Positions 8,788 to 18,182 of a stretch of 64,000 nt of DNA are shown piece by piece (position 1 is the first letter of the stretch; each line of letters starts with the position of its first letter). The stretch lies in assembly GCA_964646415.1 (NCBI GenBank), contig CAZYEL010000001.1, positions 20,214 through 84,213 on the forward strand, written 5' to 3'. A program made the translations under genes and the position numbers. A model generated the notes under the pieces. The model was given only the letters and a program-made list of their open reading frames with translations, ran no database searches and was not told where the DNA came from. The DNA comes from VGJV01 sp964646415 (GTDB lineage Bacteria; Patescibacteriota; Minisyncoccia; UBA6257; 2-01-FULL-56-20).

Positions 8788-8797
8788 ACCACGCTCT

Positions 8798-10636
8798 ATG
8801 GATTTATCTAACCTTGATCCTCAGCAACAACGCGCCGTACAATCTCCCCATGTTCCGCTCCTGATCGTCGCAGGAGCAGGAACGGGGAAAACACGCACGC
8901 TCACAAGCCGACTTCTTCTTTTTATCGAACAAGGGGTGGCGCCTTCCCGCATTTGCGCGCTCACCTTCACCAATAAAGCGGCGCGGGAGATGGCAGAGCG
9001 GGTCCAGCGACAAGCGACAAGCGACAAGCGACAAGGAGAACCGTTCATCGGCACATTCCACTCGCTTGGCGCACGAATCTTGCGCGCCGACGCGCGCGAG
9101 CTTGGCCGCACTCCGCACTTCACGATTTTCGACGACCATGATGCGCTCTCCGCAATAAAAAAAGTGCTGAAGGAATTGGATATGAGAAGCACCAAGCCCG
9201 CACGCCTTCTTCAACTCATCTCTTTCACAAAAAGCGGCGCGGCGCGCGGAGAAAAATTCCACGCTAAGAACGAACAAGCGGCGCTGGAGCGTTACGAGAC
9301 TTTCCTTGCGCGCAACAATGCTTTTGACTTCGACGACCTCATTGCAAAAACCGTATGGCTTTTCGAAAAGAAGCCCGCAATTCTCGCAAAATACCGAGAG
9401 CGCTACACGCACATCCTCGTTGACGAATACCAAGACGTGAGCCCCGGGCAATACGCCCTCGTACGCCTCCTTGCGGGGCAACGCAACCAAGTAAGCGTCG
9501 TGGGAGACGACGCGCAGATGATTTACGGATGGCGCTATGCGAACCTCGAAACCTTTCTCGGTTTCGAGCGGGATTGGCCAAATGCCCGCGTCGTTTTCCT
9601 CGAAGAAAACTACCGATCCACCGCAACAATCGTGCACGCAGCTTCCGCGGTCATCGCTCACAACAAAATAGCCCGCGAAAAGAATCTCTGGACGCAGAAC
9701 CCCGACGGGGAACCGCTTGCCATTATTGAAACAGCCGATGAGAACGACGAAGCGGAGTGGGTGGCGCAGCGCATAGCTGCGCAGTATGAGAGTAAAAATA
9801 AACATGCCGAACCTCATTCTCATACCCATGCTTATTCTTCCCCTTCGACGGCCGTGCTCTACCGCACGAACGCCCAATCGCGCGCAATCGAGCAAGCGCT
9901 CCTGCGGCGCGGCATTCCATACCGTATCTATGGCGGTCTTAAATTCTACGAGCGCCGGGAAATAAAAGATATTATCGCCGCGCTTCGCCTCACCCTGAAC
10001 CCCCAAGATGAGATAAGCCGTGAACGGCTCGAGAAAGCGTTCCGGGTGCGCACATTCCGCGAGCTCCTTCCCATACTCCTCGCAAACGGCAAAAAAAGTC
10101 CCGCCGCGGCAATCCAATCATTCCTCGCCGCAGCAGATTATTTCGATTACCTGGAACGGGAAATGACAAACTCCGAAGAGCGCCGCGAGAACATAAGCGA
10201 ACTCATCCGCTTTGCGGAAGGGTTTGCCGAACTTGCACCCTTTCTTGAGCATGTCGCATTAGTGCAATCAACTGACGATATGAATGCGAGCAAGCAATCG
10301 CTCTCCTCCGCAAACAAACCTGCCGCGCATCTTTCCACCATTCATCTCGCAAAAGGTCTTGAATTTGACCGGGTATTTCTCGTAGGGTGCGCGGAAGGGC
10401 TTCTTCCCCACGCACGCTCAATGGAAAGCGGAGAGGGAATAGAAGAGGAGCGCCGGCTTATGTACGTTGCCATGACGCGCGCGCGGCAGGAACTTGCAAT
10501 CTCATTCTTTGGAATTCCTTCCCGGTTTATCGGTGAAATCCCCGCCGGTTTGCCACATTTCATACGAACCGAACACTCTTCCGATTTTGAAGCGGGAACC
10601 GGCGAAACCGAAATCCAGCTTCTGGACGAAGAATAG
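8798..10636 (+). CDS. UvrD/PcrA-type superfamily 1 DNA helicase
   Basis: 612 aa. All SF1A motifs are readable: Q-motif LDPQQQRAV, motif I AGAGTGKT, Ia LTFTNKAAREMAERV, II ILVDEYQDVS, III GDDAQMIYGWR, IV LEENYRST, V HLAKGLEFDRVFLVG and VI EERRLMYVAMTRAR. It unwinds DNA 3'-5' in repair and replication. The protein is somewhat shorter than E. coli UvrD (720 aa). Between motif Ia and GTFHS there is an extra stretch encoded by four tandem 7-bp AGCGACA units (9006-9033). The gene ends five bases before the convergent gene at 10642. Confidence 0.92.
   Translation: MDLSNLDPQQQRAVQSPHVPLLIVAGAGTGKTRTLTSRLLLFIEQGVAPSRICALTFTNKAAREMAERVQRQATSDKRQGEPFIGTFHSLGARILRADARELGRTPHFTIFDDHDALSAIKKVLKELDMRSTKPARLLQLISFTKSGAARGEKFHAKNEQAALERYETFLARNNAFDFDDLIAKTVWLFEKKPAILAKYRERYTHILVDEYQDVSPGQYALVRLLAGQRNQVSVVGDDAQMIYGWRYANLETFLGFERDWPNARVVFLEENYRSTATIVHAASAVIAHNKIAREKNLWTQNPDGEPLAIIETADENDEAEWVAQRIAAQYESKNKHAEPHSHTHAYSSPSTAVLYRTNAQSRAIEQALLRRGIPYRIYGGLKFYERREIKDIIAALRLTLNPQDEISRERLEKAFRVRTFRELLPILLANGKKSPAAAIQSFLAAADYFDYLEREMTNSEERRENISELIRFAEGFAELAPFLEHVALVQSTDDMNASKQSLSSANKPAAHLSTIHLAKGLEFDRVFLVGCAEGLLPHARSMESGEGIEEERRLMYVAMTRARQELAISFFGIPSRFIGEIPAGLPHFIRTEHSSDFEAGTGETEIQLLDEE
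9006..9033 (+). repeat. Four tandem 7-bp AGCGACA repeats inside the helicase gene
   Basis: The unit AGCGACA occurs four times head to tail (28 bases). Because seven is not a multiple of three, each copy is read in a different frame, and gain or loss of one unit would shift the frame. A related AGCGACAAG-like string occurs at 56570-56585, and a degenerate series (GGCAAG) at 19918-19945. Confidence 0.8.
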
Positions 10637-10641
10637 GCCTC

Positions 10642-11835
10642 CTAACTTGTCCCCGCCATATACAACTTCCCGTCATAATTATCAACCGCACAACACTCAC
10701 CTTCGCACACCGGCTGTTCGCACTGCCCCGACTCCCGGTTGTAAAGCCCGACAATATTTTGTCCCGCGTTCGGGTTTTTATTGATATAGAAAAGTGGAGA
10801 GGCGAAAGTTGACCACGAAACAAAAAGAGCAAGGGAGCTGTCATTCACCGCGTTGTTGAGATGGATAACAAAACCGGTATTGCATACCGAGCAGTCCATC
10901 CTGAAACTGATTTTGCCCCCAAATGGAGGTTTTCCTCCTACCTGCGCGTGCGCCCTTCTGACAAAGAAAGAAGAAAGTTGCGTGAGTACGTTGAAAATAT
11001 CCGGAGCGTGGAACGATGTCTGCCACGCGCGTTTTCCAAACTCATTATTGTAATACGTCCCGGCGGCATCATACGCACTTATTTTTTGCCGAAGTTGCAC
11101 AGAGGGATTCCCGTCGCTCGCGAGAAGTTCATTAAGAAGTCCCTCGGTAAGCATATCGAATGCCACCATGGCGCGGGCAAGCTCCACTGCTCCGCCCGAA
11201 ACTTTTACCGTTTTCACATACGCAATGCGCGCAGCGACAAAGTCGCGCACCGTAAGAAGCGAGGGCTTCGCCGCCGCCCACCCTCCGGGCAAAAGAGCCA
11301 TATCCATAAGATCGGCGACGGCGTAAGGAACCCCGTCACTTTCCCTTAAAATCGACACAAAGCGGGCACGCTCAAATTGCAACTTCGCCCCGGAATCCAC
11401 GATGATGCCCGCAAACTCATCAAAACTTTGTACCCCGCCCAATGCAACCGACAATTCGCTGTCTCGAACCGGAGGAAGAGGGAGAGGGGACTCTGCGGGC
11501 AGTGCACTCTTTTTCACTTTCTTCAAAGTCGCCACACTCTCTTGCGGCGTACTAGTAAGCGAGGGGCTTGAGGGCATCGGTATTGCTAACTGCGGCAAGG
11601 AAGGAATCTCAAAAGACGGGATGCCGGAAATCGGCGCAAGTCTGTTTCGTCCCGAGGGCACAAATGCGTTTGGTGGGCTTGGCTTCGCCGGTTGCGGTGC
11701 CGGAGGTTGTTGCGCCAACGGAAGTTCTCCGTCCCCGCCGCGATGAGGGATAAACAAGGGGATAATCGCCACGGCAACGACAAATGCGCCTGCGAGCATG
11801 AATGCCGCCCACCAAAGTTTCGAGCCATGCAACAT
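10642..11835 (-). CDS. Membrane-anchored exported protein of unknown function
   Basis: 397 aa; not recognised. A signal-anchor helix at the N-terminus (KLWWAAFMLAGAFVVAVAIIPLFI) is followed by about 100 residues rich in Pro and Ser (QQPPAPQPAKPSPPNAF), a helical middle part, and a C-terminal region with six cysteines (MDCSVCNTGF; QCEQPVCEGECC), probably oxidised outside the cell. RRAHAQVGG in the middle looks like a possible second cleavage site. ATG 11835 is preferred; a frame extension to 11862 is possible. It is divergent from rsmA. Its architecture is similar in style to the exported T4SS-operon proteins downstream, but no homology is claimed. Confidence 0.7.
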   Translation of the reverse strand: MLHGSKLWWAAFMLAGAFVVAVAIIPLFIPHRGGDGELPLAQQPPAPQPAKPSPPNAFVPSGRNRLAPISGIPSFEIPSLPQLAIPMPSSPSLTSTPQESVATLKKVKKSALPAESPLPLPPVRDSELSVALGGVQSFDEFAGIIVDSGAKLQFERARFVSILRESDGVPYAVADLMDMALLPGGWAAAKPSLLTVRDFVAARIAYVKTVKVSGGAVELARAMVAFDMLTEGLLNELLASDGNPSVQLRQKISAYDAAGTYYNNEFGKRAWQTSFHAPDIFNVLTQLSSFFVRRAHAQVGGKPPFGGKISFRMDCSVCNTGFVIHLNNAVNDSSLALFVSWSTFASPLFYINKNPNAGQNIVGLYNRESGQCEQPVCEGECCAVDNYDGKLYMAGTS

Positions 11836-11892
11836 CTCTCTATTATATATCCAACACTTCACACTTCACACTCCACCGTTCATAATGCTCGC

Positions 11893-12807
11893 ATGTCCGG
11901 AGCACGTTTGGGTCAACACTTCCTCCACGACCGCGCAGTCTTACGCGTGGTTGCTGACGCGCTTCAGATTGCGCCGGGCGACATAATCATCGAAATCGGC
12001 GCGGGGCATGGGGAACTTACAAGCGAGCTTCTAGCTTTAAGCGATAAGCTTCCCACAAAGCCTCCAAAGATTATCGCTCTCGAAAAAGATTCGAAACTCG
12101 CCGAACAACTACGAACAACGTTTTCAGCGAGAGGAGTGGAAATTATAGAAAGTGACGTGCGAGAAATTCTTCCTTCTCTCGCCTTAGAGCTTAAAGCGCA
12201 AAGCTATAAGTTGGTGGGGAACATTCCCTACTATCTCACCGGGTTTCTGCTCCGCATTGTGGGCGACCTCGCGCCGCTTCCGGCACGCGCGGTCTTCACG
12301 ATGCAAAAGGAAGTAGCGGAGCGAATTGCTGCGCGCCCCTCCCACATGACCCGTTCGGCGCGCTCAGGGTCATCCCGAGCCTGCCGAGGAATGAACCAGC
12401 TTGCCGCGAGCGTGCAGTTCTGGGCGAAACCAAAAATTCTCGGCATTATTCCCCGCTCCGCATTCGTCCCGCCGCCCGAAGTCGACTCCGCCATCATTGT
12501 GCTCACGCCGCAGACCGACGCAGACATAACGCAGAAACACGCGGAAGGAGAGCGGGCAAATCCGGAGCGGTACTACGCCGCGGTGCACGCGCTTTTCCGC
12601 CAGCCGCGCAAGACGCTGCTCAACAACATCGTTGATGCGACCAACCTTCCGAAAAATAAAGTGGCCGCTGCGCTGGAGAGAATGGGAATTGGGTCCACGG
12701 CACGCCCTCATAATCTTTCTCTCTCGCAAATCTCCGCACTTGCCGCCGATTTTGCTTTCCCAGCCGCAAAAAGTCCCCGCGAAGAACGAAGAAGCGCCCG
12801 TAAGTAA
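11893..12807 (+). CDS. rsmA: 16S rRNA (adenine1518/1519-N6) dimethyltransferase KsgA
   Basis: 304 aa. It dimethylates two adjacent adenines in helix 45 of 16S rRNA during 30S maturation. Motif I IEIGAGHGELT binds SAM, and the catalytic motif IV is VGNIPYYLTG. RLGQHFLHD at the N-terminus fixes ATG 11893 as the start, although the frame is open further upstream. Between ERIAARP and MNQLAASVQF about 17 residues are extra; they are encoded by a palindromic repeat (12345-12394) and are absent from typical KsgA. The C-terminal helical domain is intact. Confidence 0.92.
   Translation: MSGARLGQHFLHDRAVLRVVADALQIAPGDIIIEIGAGHGELTSELLALSDKLPTKPPKIIALEKDSKLAEQLRTTFSARGVEIIESDVREILPSLALELKAQSYKLVGNIPYYLTGFLLRIVGDLAPLPARAVFTMQKEVAERIAARPSHMTRSARSGSSRACRGMNQLAASVQFWAKPKILGIIPRSAFVPPPEVDSAIIVLTPQTDADITQKHAEGERANPERYYAAVHALFRQPRKTLLNNIVDATNLPKNKVAAALERMGIGSTARPHNLSLSQISALAADFAFPAAKSPREERRSARK
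12345..12394 (+). repeat. Palindromic repeat inserted in frame in rsmA
   Basis: ATGACCCGTTCGGC and GCTCAGGGTCAT form inverted arms, followed by CCCGAGCCTGCCGAGGAATGA. The TGACCC...GGGTCA part matches the element in the metallo-hydrolase gene at 50676-50700. It adds Thr/Arg/Ser/Gly-rich residues to KsgA without breaking the frame. Confidence 0.75.
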
Positions 12808-12827
12808 GGGGGACTCCCGCCTAAAAA

Positions 12828-12844
12828 CCCCGCCACACGCGGGG
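12828..12844. terminator. GC-rich hairpin after rsmA
   Basis: CCCCGC - CACAC - GCGGGG forms a short stem 20 bases after the rsmA stop. The T-run is on the minus strand (TTTTT), so its role as a plus-strand terminator is doubtful. It separates rsmA from the T4SS operon promoter. Confidence 0.4.
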
Positions 12845-12883
12845 TGTGCATAATCTTGCGTGGTTTGTGCGGCGCACTCCCTC

Positions 12884-12889
12884 TATAAT
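12884..12889 (+). promoter_or_regulatory. -10 box of the T4SS-like operon
   Basis: A perfect TATAAT lies 47 bases before the first ATG (12937) of the operon, with predicted initiation near 12896. The new transcript would begin with GGTGG...CCACC, a small hairpin. No consensus -35 is visible at 16-18 bases. This is the only obvious promoter upstream of the operon. Confidence 0.5.
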
Positions 12890-12936
12890 AGAGGTGGCGG
12901 AGTCTATCCACCGCCGTTCCACACCTTTTCCACATC

Positions 12937-15648
12937 ATGGTTCCCAATATAAAGAAGCTCACTGCGGGGTTTCTCGTCTTTGCCGCGCTCGCGACGATGC
13001 TTTCTTTGGGATTCTCGACGCTTCTTTCATCATCCTCTTCGCAACCCACTCCCTCCGCGACCGCTTCCATAGAATCCCGCGCAGGGGAGAATGCGTTCAT
13101 TCCGAAAGACCAGGCCGGAGCAACTTCCCTCGCGGATGGAACGATGCCCGTGCTGGGCGGCGCCCCCGCCGCATCCACAAATCTTACGCTGCGCCTGGGA
13201 AGTCTTCTTGCGCAGGAGGTCATCCACACCAACGACACACTGGGGACCCTCAACGCTCCGCCCGCAGGACTTGTGGCCCCGAAAAAGAAAGAGCTCGAAA
13301 CCGCGATTCAAACGAGTCTCGCAAACCTTTCCGAGGCGAGCACATTCCTCCCGCAATTCGACGAGCCCATAACAAACAACGCCCTCACTATTCTCGCCGC
13401 GCCGCGCGCGGAGGATTTTTCGCGCTATACCGACGCCACCTCGCGTGCGCTTGAAGAAACCGTCGGGAGCGCAACTTTTGAAAAATTGCTCGCCGGGAAA
13501 GCAAGCCTTGAAACGGCGTACGCCGCAACCGCGATGTACGGCAACCTCACACAAACTCTTGCCCTGATCCCCGTTCCCCAGCCGCTCATAGGATTCCACA
13601 AGAGCGTCATTGCTGCGGTACGAAACCGTAAAACGCTCGTCGATGTGGCCTTGGGGGATTTCTCCGACCCGCTGAAATCACTCGCCACAATCCAAAGCCT
13701 TGAAAGCCGCGTCGAAGAAATTCTCGACCGCGACGCCGAAAACATAGAACGGGAAGCGGCGCGCGTCCGCAGCATTTCATTCGCTGCTCCCGCGGACACG
13801 CGGGACATCCTTGCAACCATTTTCGGCATTGAGCGCGCATTCGCACAGGGAGCGGAGGTCCCCGTGAAAGATAAGATGCTCACCACGACTGCGAAAAGCC
13901 TGACCGGGGAGCAAAAGAAGTCCAACGCGCAGAATTGGTTGCGGCGCCTCTGGGATTTCACCCAAAAAGTGCTTCTCCAGGAACTCAAGAACCAGATCAT
14001 CGCCATGCTTGAACAGCAAATCGTGAATTGGATAAACGGCGGCGGCAAGCCCCAGTTCGTCACCGACTGGAAAGGGTTTATCGGGGACGCCTTCAACAAC
14101 GCCGCAGGCGCGGCGATTGACAAAATACTCCCCGAACTCTGCATGCCGCTGAACGCCCGGACCTATATCAACTTTACGCTCCGGCCCCCTCTCATTCCAG
14201 TCTACACCGGCTGTACGCTGAATCAGGTAATCAATAACGTGAAGAACTTTGCAAATGATTTCAGGAACGGCGGCTGGCTTCAATACAGCGTAACCATACA
14301 GCCCACCGGCAATTACTTCGGCGGCCTCATCGAAGCGCATGATGCGGGGCTCTTCGCGGGACTTGCGGGGTCCGACGCCGCAAAGAACAAGGCGCTTGCG
14401 GGAGCCGGCTTCCTGGGAAGCGAGATATGTCCCTCAACCGGCAAGCCGCCCGACGAAGAAGGTTCGCTCTACGGCTACCCCTGCCCGGGAAACGAACAAC
14501 CAATCACCCGGACTCCGGGGAAAGTGCTGGGAGACACGCTCACCAAAGGACTCTCCTTGCCCTCCGAACTTATTGTGAACGCGAACGACATCGCCGGGCT
14601 CGTCGCGGTGGTGACCGATGCCGCGCTCACGCGGCTCATGGCGGTGGGCCTTAGCGCCGCGGGGAAAGCAACCGGCAAAGGTTTGAGCGACGTCCCGCCG
14701 AGAACGGCAACAACCGCCACAAACGTAACCGCCGCGGCTGCAGCCCAAAAAGCCGCCGCAGACAACCCAATTGCCCCGCCCACGGAGAGCGACGTGCAGA
14801 ACGAAGTTGCAAAGAGCGTGGAAGTTGGCGATGCTGGAAACGAAACGTTCCCTCCCGCAGAAGCATTGGCATCAAGAATTGACTTGTCGAATATTTGTCT
14901 TCTTTGCGCCACGCAAAGCTACACAGAACCCCGTAGTGACGGGAGTGGTCCCGCCAGAGCGGCGATTGACGGCTCCCTAAGCACATTCTCAAGCACCTTT
15001 GGCAGTTCTCCCGCGTCGTGGGAAGTAGCCCTCCCCATCCCTCAATACCTTGATGAAATCCAGGTCCAAACTAACGCGGGGTATCCCATGTCCAAGTCCG
15101 CAGGGAACAACGGGCCTCTGCTTGTGCTCTACGAAGCGGGAACAAGCCCCCTTCGCCGCTACACCATCACACTGCCCAACGCGACGTACAGTCGACGGAT
15201 AAACCTCACCACGGAACGGATGCGGGATGCGAACGGCAATGAAGTTGCGACCCCTCCGAACAAAATTGAGGTGGCAAAAGTACGATTTGAAGCAAGCCAA
15301 CTCCTTCTTGCCGAAGTGGAACTTTTCCGCCATATGAGCCCTGAAGTGGATATCTCGAAGGTCCCGTCCACGCTTACCAAAGCGGCTGCGGCAAACCTTG
15401 ACCCCTTGCAGTGGGTGAGCGCCATCGCCTACCCGGCGCACAATAGCGCTCCGCAGCCCGCGCCCTTGGCCGTCATCACGGTTACCATCACCGAGAACAA
15501 GGAGCGCGACGCGAGCAGGATGGAACCTCTTAGCCAAAGCCCGCTCCGCTATGGCCTCGCCCCGGGCTCCTATCGCTTCATCTACACCGCCACAGTCGGG
15601 GGAGAAACAACCGCGCCGCGTACGCGCACCGTCACGGTAACCGAATGA
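12937..15648 (+). CDS. Large exported protein, first gene of the T4SS-like operon
   Basis: 903 aa; no close family recognised. An N-terminal signal/anchor helix (LTAGFLVFAALATMLSLGF) precedes a long helical region (residues about 80-400). A central part with scattered cysteines follows (ELCMPLNA; YTGCTLNQVINNV; GSEICPSTGKPP; PYGYPC-like GYPCPG). The C-terminal 250 residues are beta-rich; ARAAIDGSLSTFSSTF resembles discoidin-like carbohydrate-binding folds, but this is weak. Its place directly before a VirB6-like gene suggests an extracytoplasmic part of the secretion channel or pilus (a VirB5/adhesin-like role is possible). It overlaps the next gene in ATGATGA, indicating translational coupling. 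Confidence 0.75.
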   Translation: MVPNIKKLTAGFLVFAALATMLSLGFSTLLSSSSSQPTPSATASIESRAGENAFIPKDQAGATSLADGTMPVLGGAPAASTNLTLRLGSLLAQEVIHTNDTLGTLNAPPAGLVAPKKKELETAIQTSLANLSEASTFLPQFDEPITNNALTILAAPRAEDFSRYTDATSRALEETVGSATFEKLLAGKASLETAYAATAMYGNLTQTLALIPVPQPLIGFHKSVIAAVRNRKTLVDVALGDFSDPLKSLATIQSLESRVEEILDRDAENIEREAARVRSISFAAPADTRDILATIFGIERAFAQGAEVPVKDKMLTTTAKSLTGEQKKSNAQNWLRRLWDFTQKVLLQELKNQIIAMLEQQIVNWINGGGKPQFVTDWKGFIGDAFNNAAGAAIDKILPELCMPLNARTYINFTLRPPLIPVYTGCTLNQVINNVKNFANDFRNGGWLQYSVTIQPTGNYFGGLIEAHDAGLFAGLAGSDAAKNKALAGAGFLGSEICPSTGKPPDEEGSLYGYPCPGNEQPITRTPGKVLGDTLTKGLSLPSELIVNANDIAGLVAVVTDAALTRLMAVGLSAAGKATGKGLSDVPPRTATTATNVTAAAAAQKAAADNPIAPPTESDVQNEVAKSVEVGDAGNETFPPAEALASRIDLSNICLLCATQSYTEPRSDGSGPARAAIDGSLSTFSSTFGSSPASWEVALPIPQYLDEIQVQTNAGYPMSKSAGNNGPLLVLYEAGTSPLRRYTITLPNATYSRRINLTTERMRDANGNEVATPPNKIEVAKVRFEASQLLLAEVELFRHMSPEVDISKVPSTLTKAAAANLDPLQWVSAIAYPAHNSAPQPAPLAVITVTITENKERDASRMEPLSQSPLRYGLAPGSYRFIYTATVGGETTAPRTRTVTVTE

Positions 15649-18176
15649 TGAAAGGGATTCTCCATATGTTTCTCGAAAAGGCGCGCCGCATGCGCCGGTT
15701 TCTCTCCGCGCACCGCGTTGCCGCGGTAGCCGTTCTCTCTTTATCCGGTATTGCTCTTGCGCTTCCCCAAACCACGGAAGCGACGATATTCGGATGGATG
15801 GCGGGCGCAGTGGGAAGCGTAGTGGGAGATGTCGCCGGGTCGGCAATCGGCTGGGCCGCATTCACCCTTGGCTACATCATTGCCATGCTTGTGGGAGCGC
15901 TCATAGGCGTTGCCGCCTATGGCATCAATGTCGTTCTCCAACTCAACACACACGTAGTGGATGCCATTGCGGTCCAGCAGGGGTTCAGGGTGACGCTCTC
16001 CCTCGCAAACCTCGGCTTCGTACTCGCGATTATCGTCATCGCCATTGCAACCATCGTCCGCTACGAATCCTACGGGATGAAGAAGGTGCTTTGGAAGCTT
16101 ATTGTCGCCGCACTCCTCGTAAACTTCAGTCTCGTGATTGCCGGAAGCATCATCAATTTTTCGGACCAGCTCTCTGGTTCATTTATCACGGCGTTCCCGG
16201 GGCAACAAACAGGCGGCACGATGCTTGATGATGCGGGCGCGAAAGTTGCCGGAATTCATAACTTCGCATCCGGCCTTGCAGGCGCCTTCAACCCTCAACG
16301 CAGCTGGACATTTGCCGCCCTGGGGAAAGCCGACTCCGGGGCGCAGGCGGCATCTGCGGGCGGGCAAGGACTCGGCAAGCTTTTTGTCCCCTTCATCCAA
16401 CTCATATTTACGGCAGTCACATCGATTTTCATCCTTTTCGCGCTCCTCTCCCTCATCGTGCTCCTGATGATCCGCTACATCTACCTCGGCATCCTCCTTA
16501 TCCTCATGCCGCTCGCCTGGCTCCTCTGGATTTTCCCCCTGACCGAGAAAAACTGGAGTAAATGGTGGGGAAAATTCATAAAATGGACGTTCTTTGCCCC
16601 CATTACCCTCTTCTTCCTCTGGCTCGTCATGCTTACCTCCTCCGCGATGAGCAAGAGTGGGGGCGATGACCCTATTGGAGGCTTGAGCGGATTGGGATAT
16701 GTGCCCGCAGGAGGGGAGGGCATCCTTGCGGAGATCGGGGCGCTCTTCGGCGGAGCCATCAATCAGATACTTGGCAGCTTCCTCCAGGCCACGATTCTCG
16801 TGGCGCTCACCATTGCCGGATTCTTTGCCGCGAATGCGCTGGCGCTCGAAACTTCGAAAGCCGCGCAAAAAGTGATGCACGCAGCGAATAGCTATGTCGG
16901 GCGGCGCATGGGCCATTACGGCGGTCGCGCGATGAACCGACTCGGAGCGCAAAGACTTGCGACAGCCGCACAACGACAGGGCCTGAGCGGACTCCGTAAT
17001 TTCAGCAGTAATATTGGCGGAAACAGCCACCCAATACTCCAAAAAATCCTTAAGCCCGTCAATTGGGGGGTTAATACGTTAGTAAGGGGAACAGGATACG
17101 CCGCTTCCATCGTCCCAGGGGGGAACTACCTTACACGAGCGATGGGCCGCGGGGCGCAGGCCGGGCTCACCGCAACAGGCGCTGGGATAGTGGACGAAGA
17201 GGCAAAGCACGTCAAAAAAGAAACCAAAGGGTACACCGGCGCACAGAAAGGCTCGATACTCGCGGGCATGAATCCCGATGCCCAAAAAGCCCTGCTCGAG
17301 GATATGCTGAAAAAGAAAGAGTTAAAGCACGCGCTTTGGCAGGAAAAATTATGGGCGCCCGATACTAAAGAAGAATGGGAGCGTGTCGGCAAAGGAGAGG
17401 TGTACGACAAGCTCAACGAAGCATTCCCGGGAGGGCATGAGCGGACAACGGTGGAAAGGGCGGCAAAGGTGTACGAAGAAGCCCAGAAAACCGCGAGAGC
17501 GAACGCCGAAAAGACTGTTGCGGCGACTTTCACGAAAGAGGAACTTGACAAGACGCCTGCAAAAGATAAGGAAGCGCTCATCGCCCAAGAAACTGACGAG
17601 GAGATGAGGAAAATGCAGAACAATCCGGAGTCCCCACTCAATAAAGGCGTCGAAATGCTTGCCAAAGCCGCGGGGGACGCAACAGAGGTGCCACCCATGG
17701 AAAAACTCCTGCATATCGCGGAGGAACAGCTTCGCGTGACGAAGAAAAATGCAAAGACCGTCATCGGCTCCTTCTTCGGCGAGAAGCCCGTGCCTGGATA
17801 CACTATGGCGGAAACAAAGGTGATGAGCCGCGTCTATGTAACCACGGTCGCCAACGCGAACCCCACAATGGTCCCGAACCTGATAGCAAACATGAACTTC
17901 GCGGAAACAACGCAATTCGGCGCCGAGTACGGGGGTTATCTGACGAGTGAGATAGACCGCCTCAAGAAATCGAACGCCAACCCAGAGCGTCTTAAGAAAT
18001 TCCAAAAGAGCCTCAAGGACCTTGAAAGAATCATCGCCCGGCAAGGTTTCTCCGAAGGACCGCAAGAAAAAGAGGAGGGGGAAGAAAAAGAGGAGGGGGG
18101 CGACGACCACGGCGAAGAGAGCATCCACGTCAGCCCAGCCATAGATACGAGCGGCGGCGAACGTCCTCACTCATAA
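15645..18176 (+). CDS. VirB6/TrbL-like polytopic T4SS membrane protein
   Basis: 843 aa. After a signal-like N-terminus, the first about 420 residues contain seven or eight hydrophobic segments (ATIFGWMAGAVGSVVGDV; GFVLAIIVIAIATIV; LLIRYIYLG-type helix; ITLFFLWLVML; LVALTIAGFFAANAL). The last about 420 residues are hydrophilic, highly charged and probably coiled coil, ending in Glu/Gly-rich sequence. This arrangement is that of VirB6/TrbL proteins, which form the inner-membrane pore of T4SS, here with a long cytoplasmic extension. The start overlaps the previous stop. Confidence 0.8.
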   Translation: MMKGILHMFLEKARRMRRFLSAHRVAAVAVLSLSGIALALPQTTEATIFGWMAGAVGSVVGDVAGSAIGWAAFTLGYIIAMLVGALIGVAAYGINVVLQLNTHVVDAIAVQQGFRVTLSLANLGFVLAIIVIAIATIVRYESYGMKKVLWKLIVAALLVNFSLVIAGSIINFSDQLSGSFITAFPGQQTGGTMLDDAGAKVAGIHNFASGLAGAFNPQRSWTFAALGKADSGAQAASAGGQGLGKLFVPFIQLIFTAVTSIFILFALLSLIVLLMIRYIYLGILLILMPLAWLLWIFPLTEKNWSKWWGKFIKWTFFAPITLFFLWLVMLTSSAMSKSGGDDPIGGLSGLGYVPAGGEGILAEIGALFGGAINQILGSFLQATILVALTIAGFFAANALALETSKAAQKVMHAANSYVGRRMGHYGGRAMNRLGAQRLATAAQRQGLSGLRNFSSNIGGNSHPILQKILKPVNWGVNTLVRGTGYAASIVPGGNYLTRAMGRGAQAGLTATGAGIVDEEAKHVKKETKGYTGAQKGSILAGMNPDAQKALLEDMLKKKELKHALWQEKLWAPDTKEEWERVGKGEVYDKLNEAFPGGHERTTVERAAKVYEEAQKTARANAEKTVAATFTKEELDKTPAKDKEALIAQETDEEMRKMQNNPESPLNKGVEMLAKAAGDATEVPPMEKLLHIAEEQLRVTKKNAKTVIGSFFGEKPVPGYTMAETKVMSRVYVTTVANANPTMVPNLIANMNFAETTQFGAEYGGYLTSEIDRLKKSNANPERLKKFQKSLKDLERIIARQGFSEGPQEKEEGEEKEEGGDDHGEESIHVSPAIDTSGGERPHS

Positions 18177-18182
18177 TCATTC

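Noticed and set aside
8804..10117. 437-codon open frame opposite the helicase gene
   Set aside because: Shadow of a gene with all SF1 motifs; composition is implausible for a protein.
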